Assembly: GCA_039621445.1 (NCBI GenBank)
Contig: CP154956.1
Coordinates: forward strand, 65,922,257 to 65,986,256
DNA from: Euglena gracilis
Lineage: Eukaryota; Euglenida; Euglenophyceae; Euglenales
DNA: 64,000 nt
Reading direction: 5' to 3'
Numbering within the stretch: position 1 is the first letter of the stretch; the number at the start of each line of letters is the position of its first letter. Shown piece by piece: positions 59,290 through 64,000 of this stretch. A program made the position numbers and the translations under genes. The notes under the pieces were generated by a model that was not told where the DNA came from, searched no databases, and saw only the letters and a list, made by a program, of their open reading frames with translations.

Positions 59290-60560
59290 TCGGCCAAAAA
59301 AGTCGAAAAAAATCAAAAAAAATTTTTTTGCCCGAAACGATGTTTTTTGGCCTCCCGGACCCGGAAAAACTGTTTTTGAGCCGAAAACGAGCGTTTTTCG
59401 ACCCGCCAGCGCCCCGTTTTGGGCCGCCGACCCATTGACTTTGGGTCAAAACCGGGTCGAAAAAGGCGAAAAAAATCGAAATTTTTTTTTTTGCCCGAAA
59501 AAACATCGTTTTTTGGCCTCCCGGACCCGGAAAAACTGTTTTTGAGCCGAAAACGAGCGTTTTTCGACCCGCCAGCGCCCCGTTTTGGGCCGCCGACCCA
59601 TTGACTTTGGGTCAAAACCGGGTCGAAAAAGTCGAAAAAAATCGAAAAAAATTTTTTTGCCCGAAACGATGTTTTTTGGCCTCCCGGACCCAGAAAAACT
59701 GTTTTTGAGCCGAAAACGAGCGTTTTTCGACCCGCCAGCGCCCCGTTTTGGGCCGCCGACCCATTGACTTTGGGTCAAAACCGGGTCGAAAAAGTCGAAA
59801 AAAATCGAAAAAAAATTTTTTGCCCGAAACGATGTTTTTTGGCCTCCCGGACCCAGAAAAACTGTTTTTGAGCCGAAAACGAGCGTTTTTCGACCCGCCA
59901 GCGCCCCGTTTTGGGCTGCCGACCCATTGACTTTGGGTCAAAACCGGGTCGAAAAAGGCGAAAGAAATTGAAAAAAATTTTTTGCCCGAAACGATGTTTT
60001 TTGGCCTCCCGGACCCGGAAAAACTGTTTTTGAGCCGAAAACGAGCGTTTTTCGACCCACCAGCGCCCCGTTTTGGGCCGCCGACCCATTGACTTTGGGT
60101 CAAAACCAGGTCGAAAAAGTCGGAAAAAATCGAAAAAAAATTATTGCCCGAAACGATGTTTTTTGGCCTCCCGGACCCAGAAAAACTGTTTTTGGGCCGA
60201 AAACGAGCGTTTTTCGACCCGCCAGCGCCCCGTTTTGGGCCGCCGACTCATTGACTTTGGGTCAAAACCGGGTCGAAAAAGTCGAAAAAAATCGAAAAAA
60301 ATTTTTTTTGCCCGAAACGATGTTTTTTGGCCTCCCGGACCCGGAAAAACTGTTTTTGAGCCGAAAACGAGCGTTTTTCGACCCGCCAGCGCCCCGTTCT
60401 GGGCCGCCGACCCATTGACTTTGGGTCAAAACCGGGTCTAAAAAAGTCGAAAAAAAATCAAAAAATTTTTTTTGCCCGAAACAATGCCCCGGACCCGGAA
60501 AAACTGTTTTCGAGCCGAAAATGAGCGTTTTTCGACCCGCCAGCGCCCTGTTTCTGGCAC
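59290..60560 (+). repeat. 163-bp satellite, left array (about 8 units)
   Basis: Unit landmarks are GATGTTTTTTGGCCTCCCGG, ACTGTTTTTGAGCCGAAAAC, GAGCGTTTTTCGACCCGCCA and CCGACCCATTGACTTTGGGT. The period is about 163 bp from 59339 to 60480, with few differences between units. Long frames on both strands are translations of this repeat. Confidence 0.95.
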
Positions 60561-60618
60561 GAAACCCATGGATTTCAGGCAAAAGAGCTCCATGGAGTGG
60601 GCCGGTATGTATGGAGGG

Positions 60619-60690
60619 GTTAATGAAGGGGTGGGTGCGCGCTTATTAAGAGCTCAGCACTATTCAAAACCTGGTCCCGACCACCCCCCC
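60619..60690 (+). repeat. Inner inverted repeat, left arm
   Basis: TTAATGAAGGGGTGGGTGCG and GAGCTCAGCACTATTCAAAA through GACCACCCCCC. The inverse is at 63130-63206. Confidence 0.85.
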
Positions 60691-61390
60691 CCCCTGGGGG
60701 GGTAAGGTGGTAGGGGGGGTCCGGACCACCCCCCAGATGTTGGGAGGGGGGGTCCGGACCCCCCCACCCCCCCTCCTTGATAGGTGCCAAAAATAGGAGA
60801 AAATTTTCTTCCGGCGCTGCGCGCCGGAAAATGAGCAAAAAAACACCCCTTTTGCTGACTTTTGGCCATATTGCCCATTTTTTGATGTGTTGGTGTTTTC
60901 CCCCCCAAAAAAATGTTCAAAAAATTTCAAAAAAATGAGCATTTTTGGATCGATTTTCAAAGAAAAATCTTTGACCGTTTTCGACCCGATTTCTGGCCCT
61001 TTGCCCGTCCATGGAATCGAAAAATTTTCGGCCCCCCCTCAGTTTCGAGGTAGGAGGGGGGGTCCGACCCACCCCCCCCCATCCAACCCTGGGGGTCCCC
61101 CCACCCCCCCCTGGCCCGCAGGGGGGGGTCCGGACCCCCCCCCACCTGTCCTTATATCGAACCCTGGGTGGTCCTGTTCAGCCGTGGGGTCAGCTCAGAG
61201 GCCAAAAAATCTGACATGGCTGGAAAAAGCATTTCGGATTTATGTTAAAATTTCTTTTTGCTGTGGAAGGAATTTTCCAGTGTGATGTTGTGGTCTTCGG
61301 TTGTGGGCAGTCTTCCCTCCCCCACCTGCCTGCCCCCCCCACCCACCAGACCTTCCCATCCAGCCTGGCTGACCCCGCTGTGGCCTTTAA
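60691..61390. repeat. GGTCCGGACCCCCC repeats; no gene
   Basis: GGGGGGTCCGGACCCCCC words at 60713-60770 and 61055-61140, then CTTATATCGAACCCTGGG (inverse of 58186). The remainder has no recognised gene. Confidence 0.5.
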
Positions 61391-61406
61391 TCCGCCCTGA
61401 TGGCCT

Positions 61407-61634
61407 GTGTTGGGCATGAGGAGGTCTTGGATTCTTCTCCGTCAAAGGCAGTGGCCTCCGGCCGCCCCTCTGTCACCAACTGCATTCCGCACTGCCAATG
61501 CAGACGCAGATGCCCCCACCTCGCAGGGCCTTGACCGGAATCAGTTCCGCACTCCCCGGCCGCTGGCGTACGGCGGCCCATCCAGGCCTTTGCTGTTGGG
61601 TGGGCCCCCCCTGGGAGAGCAGTTCGGGTGGTAG
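61407..61634 (+). CDS. Exon-like segment, not recognised
   Basis: The frame reads SWILLRQRQWPPAAPLSPTA, FRTANADADAPTSQGLDRNQ and FRTPRPLAYGGPSRPLLLGG, ending TAG. It is low in homopolymer residues. A minus-strand frame of 268 codons (61541-62347) covers part of it but is dominated by translated C/G runs. No domain is recognised. Confidence 0.3.
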   Translation: MLGMRRSWILLRQRQWPPAAPLSPTAFRTANADADAPTSQGLDRNQFRTPRPLAYGGPSRPLLLGGPPLGEQFGW

Positions 61635-62605
61635 CCCCGGCCTAACAGTTTTCTCCCAAATAAGGGAGAGTGGATTTTCCCCCTAACCAGTGGCTTTGTC
61701 CTCAGAGAAAGCCCAAGGTCAAGTGAGGATGGTTTTGGGGTGGGCCGGAGGGGCGTGCCGCGAGATTTTTGGAAACGTTGGACCCCCGGGGGGTCGGGTT
61801 GCCGGTGGGTCAACCTCCCTTTGGGGGGGGGGCCTGGAGAGGGTTCCTCTATTTTTCGGCGCGGATTTTTTAAACCCAAAAAGTGGGCCCCTCGGACCCC
61901 CCCGGGGGGGGGGGAGTGGGGGAACCCTCCTTCCACGGTCTGTTTAAAAAAAATCCCTGGGTGTGACCTGCTGTGAGGTTGGAACCAACAAACCCCAATA
62001 GTACCCCAGAAATCCTCTAAAATGCCAGAAATTTTTGCCTTTTTTTCGATAAAAATTTCCTTAAATGTGGCCAAAAACTGCATTTCGAGTCCATGTGGGG
62101 CATTTGGAGGGTTTCCCTGAGCTTCGCATCCATCTGAAAGTTTATCCTTTTGGCAATGCCTCTGTTTAAAGGTGGGAGGGTGTCCCAGTTGACCTTTGAA
62201 GCAAACCCCCCAGGTTAAGGGAGCATATTCCCTCCTGGGGGGGTTGTTGGGCTTGGGTTGCAAACTTGTTTCCTCTGGCTGGCCTCGGGCTGGACCGTCT
62301 GGACCCAGGCTGGGCATCATAATTATAAATTGGACAAGGGAATTCAAAAAAAATTCAATAAAAATTTTGCAGCTGACAAAAGAAAGTCTATAAAGAAAAA
62401 TCCCTCAAAAGGGCCTTTTTTCATTTTTTGAGCATTTTTTCAAAAAAAAATCCGGCCCTTTGTATCGAAGAAATTTTCAGTTGCTCGGCAAGAAATGGGC
62501 CGGCTGGCTGGGACAGCCGCCCCCCCCCCCCCAAAATGGGAAGGGGGGGTCACATGTCGTCCGATTGGTGTCCCAATGGAAACGTGACGTTCCCGCACCA
62601 TTGGC
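61635..62605. other. Unassigned
   Basis: C/G-run words at 61790-61925 and 62235-62245. No gene is recognised on either strand that I trust. Confidence 0.35.
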
Positions 62606-62835
62606 GTGCGCTGGCCCCCCAGCCAGACCAAAGCAACAGGCGTGGTCCCACCCGCCAGCTGGCTGCCGGCGCCGCCACAGGTGGGGACCGTCGGGGGGCG
62701 GTTCGTGGTGGAGCGCGTCCCGACGGACCGCCGGCTGCGGCAGGGGACGCACACCGTGGAGCGGCCGTGGCACGGGCGGGGGCTCTGCCTGCGGGTCCTG
62801 GAGTTGAAGGGCCGCTCCCCCGGGGGGCTGCACCT
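62606..62835 (+). CDS. GC-rich exon-like segment with splice sites
   Basis: After a C-rich stretch ending CCCCCCAG (62615-62623) the frame reads VGTVGGRFVVERVPTDRRLR, QGTHTVERPWHGRGLCLRVL and ELKGRSPGGLHLQIQDAE, followed by GAG|GTGTGTGC. This is the same donor pattern as at 54630. 'G.CLRVLELKGRSPGGLHLQIQDAE' is beta-rich and might belong to a C2 or similar sandwich domain. Confidence 0.4.
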
Positions 62836-63129
62836 GCAAATCCAGGACGCCGAGGTGTGTGCACATGACAATTGGGCCGGTTGATCTGTGTGCTCTTTGG
62901 TGATGAATGGCACGTTTCAGTGGGGTACTGTGGGTTTTTTTGGCTTTTGTATTCTGAGAGTGTCCACCTGCTTTTATGTCGAAGCCTGGCAGGGCTGTAA
63001 GGGCAGGCCTGGTGGGGGGAGGGTCGGACCCCCCAACCAGCAGGTGGGGTGCAAGGAAGTTTTTGGCCTTCGGCGCCGAAGGAAAATTTTGACCCAAAAA
63101 ATCTGCACCCCCGAACATACGGGACGGCC
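62836..63129. other. Unassigned core flank
   Basis: GGTCGGACCCCCC word near 63022 and a CTTCGGCGCCGAAGG palindrome near 63070. No gene. Confidence 0.4.
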
Positions 63130-63206
63130 TGGTGGGGGGGGGGGGTGGTCGAACCAGGTTTTGAATAGTGCTGAGCTCTTTATAAGCGCGCCCCCACCCC
63201 TTCATT
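63130..63206 (-). repeat. Inner inverted repeat, right arm
   Basis: GTTTTGAATAGTGCTGAGCT and GCGCCCCCACCCCTTCATT, the inverse of 60619-60690. Confidence 0.85.
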
Positions 63207-63296
63207 GACCCCGGCCCGGCGGCCCGACGGCCCGGCAGCCCGGCGGCCCGGCGACCCGGCGGCCCGGCCGGCAGCCCGGCGGCCCGGCGGCCCGAA
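63207..63296. repeat. GCCCGGCGG minisatellite
   Basis: About ten 8-9-bp units of GGCCCGGC/GGCCCGACG. Confidence 0.9.
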
Positions 63297-64000
63297 AAAC
63301 GCTCGTTTTCGGCTCAAAACAGTTTTTCTGGGTCCGGGAGGCCAAAAAACATCGTTTCGGACAAAAAAAAAATTTTCGGTTTTTTTCGACTTTTTCGACC
63401 CGGTTTTGACCCAAAGTCAATGGGTCGGCGGCCCAAAACGGGGCGCTGGCGGGTCGAAAAACGCTCGTTTTCGGCTCAAAAACAGTTTTTCTGGGTCCGG
63501 GAGGCCAAAAAACATCGTTTCGGGCAAAAAAAAAATTTTCGGTTTTTTTCGACTTTTTCGACCCGGTTTTGACCCAAAGTCAATGGGTCGGCGGCCCAAA
63601 ACGGGGCGCTGGCGGGTCGAAAAACGCTCGTTTTCGGCTCAAAAACAGTTTTTCCGGGTCCGGGAGGCCAAAAAACATGGTTTCGGGCAAAAAAAAATTT
63701 TTCGATTTTTTTCGACTTTTTTCGACCCGGTTTTGACCCAAAGTCAATGGGTCGGCGGCCCAAAACGGGGCGCTGGCGGGTCGAAAAACGCTCGTTTTCG
63801 GCTCAAAAACAGCTTTTCCGGGTCCGGGAGGCCAAAAAACATCGTTTCGGGCAAAAAAAAAATTTTGCGATTTTTTTCGACTTTTTTGGCCAAAAACGGC
63901 CAAGTCGAACAGAGGGAAAAGTGTACAAAATGGCCTGAAACGGCCCAAATTGGCCAAAAAACGCCCGTATCTCAGGCTGGGCGGGGAGTTGCGGGGAAAC
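63297..64000 (-). repeat. 163-bp satellite, right array (inverted, runs off the window)
   Basis: Close to four units of the 59290-60560 satellite in opposite orientation, then (from about 63890) the inverse of the 59210-59300 boundary sequence, AAGTCGAACAGAGGGAAAAG and CGCCCGTATCTC. The structure continues beyond the right edge. Confidence 0.95.

Noticed and set aside
59165-60582. Several 100-160-codon frames with RKTSVF...PRFGPPTH-like repeats
   Set aside because: They are translations of the 163-bp satellite in different frames. All frames stay open because the unit lacks stops, not because of selection.
61541-62347. 268-codon minus-strand open frame
   Set aside because: Much of it is translated C/G runs (Pro/Gly strings). 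It overlaps better plus-strand segments and shows no domain.
62477-63205. 242-codon minus-strand open frame
   Set aside because: Pro/His/Arg-rich shadow of the GC-rich plus exon at 62606-62835 and of C-runs.

Overview
The window looks like nuclear DNA of a unicellular eukaryote whose genome is dominated by mobile elements. No bacterial operons, ribosome-binding sites, rRNA, tRNA or CRISPR were found. Several reading frames are broken by plausible GT-AG introns. The recognisable proteins are eukaryotic transposon products: tyrosine recombinases, hAT and Tc1/IS630-type transposases, and a non-LTR reverse transcriptase with a restriction-like endonuclease. I cannot name the species from sequence alone.

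Layout. 0.9-4.3 kb is a 3.37-kb DNA transposon with perfect 26-bp terminal inverted repeats (TIRs), a 5-bp target-site duplication (TSD) and thirteen short internal palindromes. 4.3-9.8 kb is mostly unassigned, with small poly-C/poly-G-ended MITEs and a 0.9-kb hAT-like element. 9.8-17.3 kb is one broken non-LTR retroelement; its remains are interrupted by at least six insertions, including a 3.2-kb Tc1/IS630-like transposon. 18.8-41.6 kb is the tyrosine-recombinase (TR) zone. Five copies of one TR gene family (about 19.3-20.0, 23.1-23.9, 29.2-29.7, 37.6-38.4 and 40.1-41.2 kb) are interleaved with hAT fragments, two segmental duplications and the 3' half of a second retroelement copy. 41.6-48.8 kb holds MITEs, fold-back repeats and very long poly-G tracts. 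49-63 kb holds scattered coding-like plus-strand exons, some vaguely C2-domain-like and possibly from one or more host genes. From 59.2 kb to the right edge, inverted arrays of a 163-bp satellite bracket a 2.7-kb core.

Main result. Each of the five TR gene copies has a 90-118-bp near-perfect hairpin on the 5' side of the gene, at or next to the element's terminal repeat. The hairpin sequence differs between families but its size and position are conserved. Inside the terminal repeat each element carries its own family-specific short repeats. All TR frames stop before the catalytic C-terminal His-x-x-Arg...Tyr region, so the copies look non-autonomous. The layout suggests a TR transposon that uses a folded-DNA site, by analogy with integron attC sites; that function is inference.

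Second result. Many small elements share a grammar: a short word, then a run of C or G, repeated in inverted orientation. Precise TSDs sort them into a TA class, a 3-bp class, a 5-bp class and an 8-bp (hAT-like) class.
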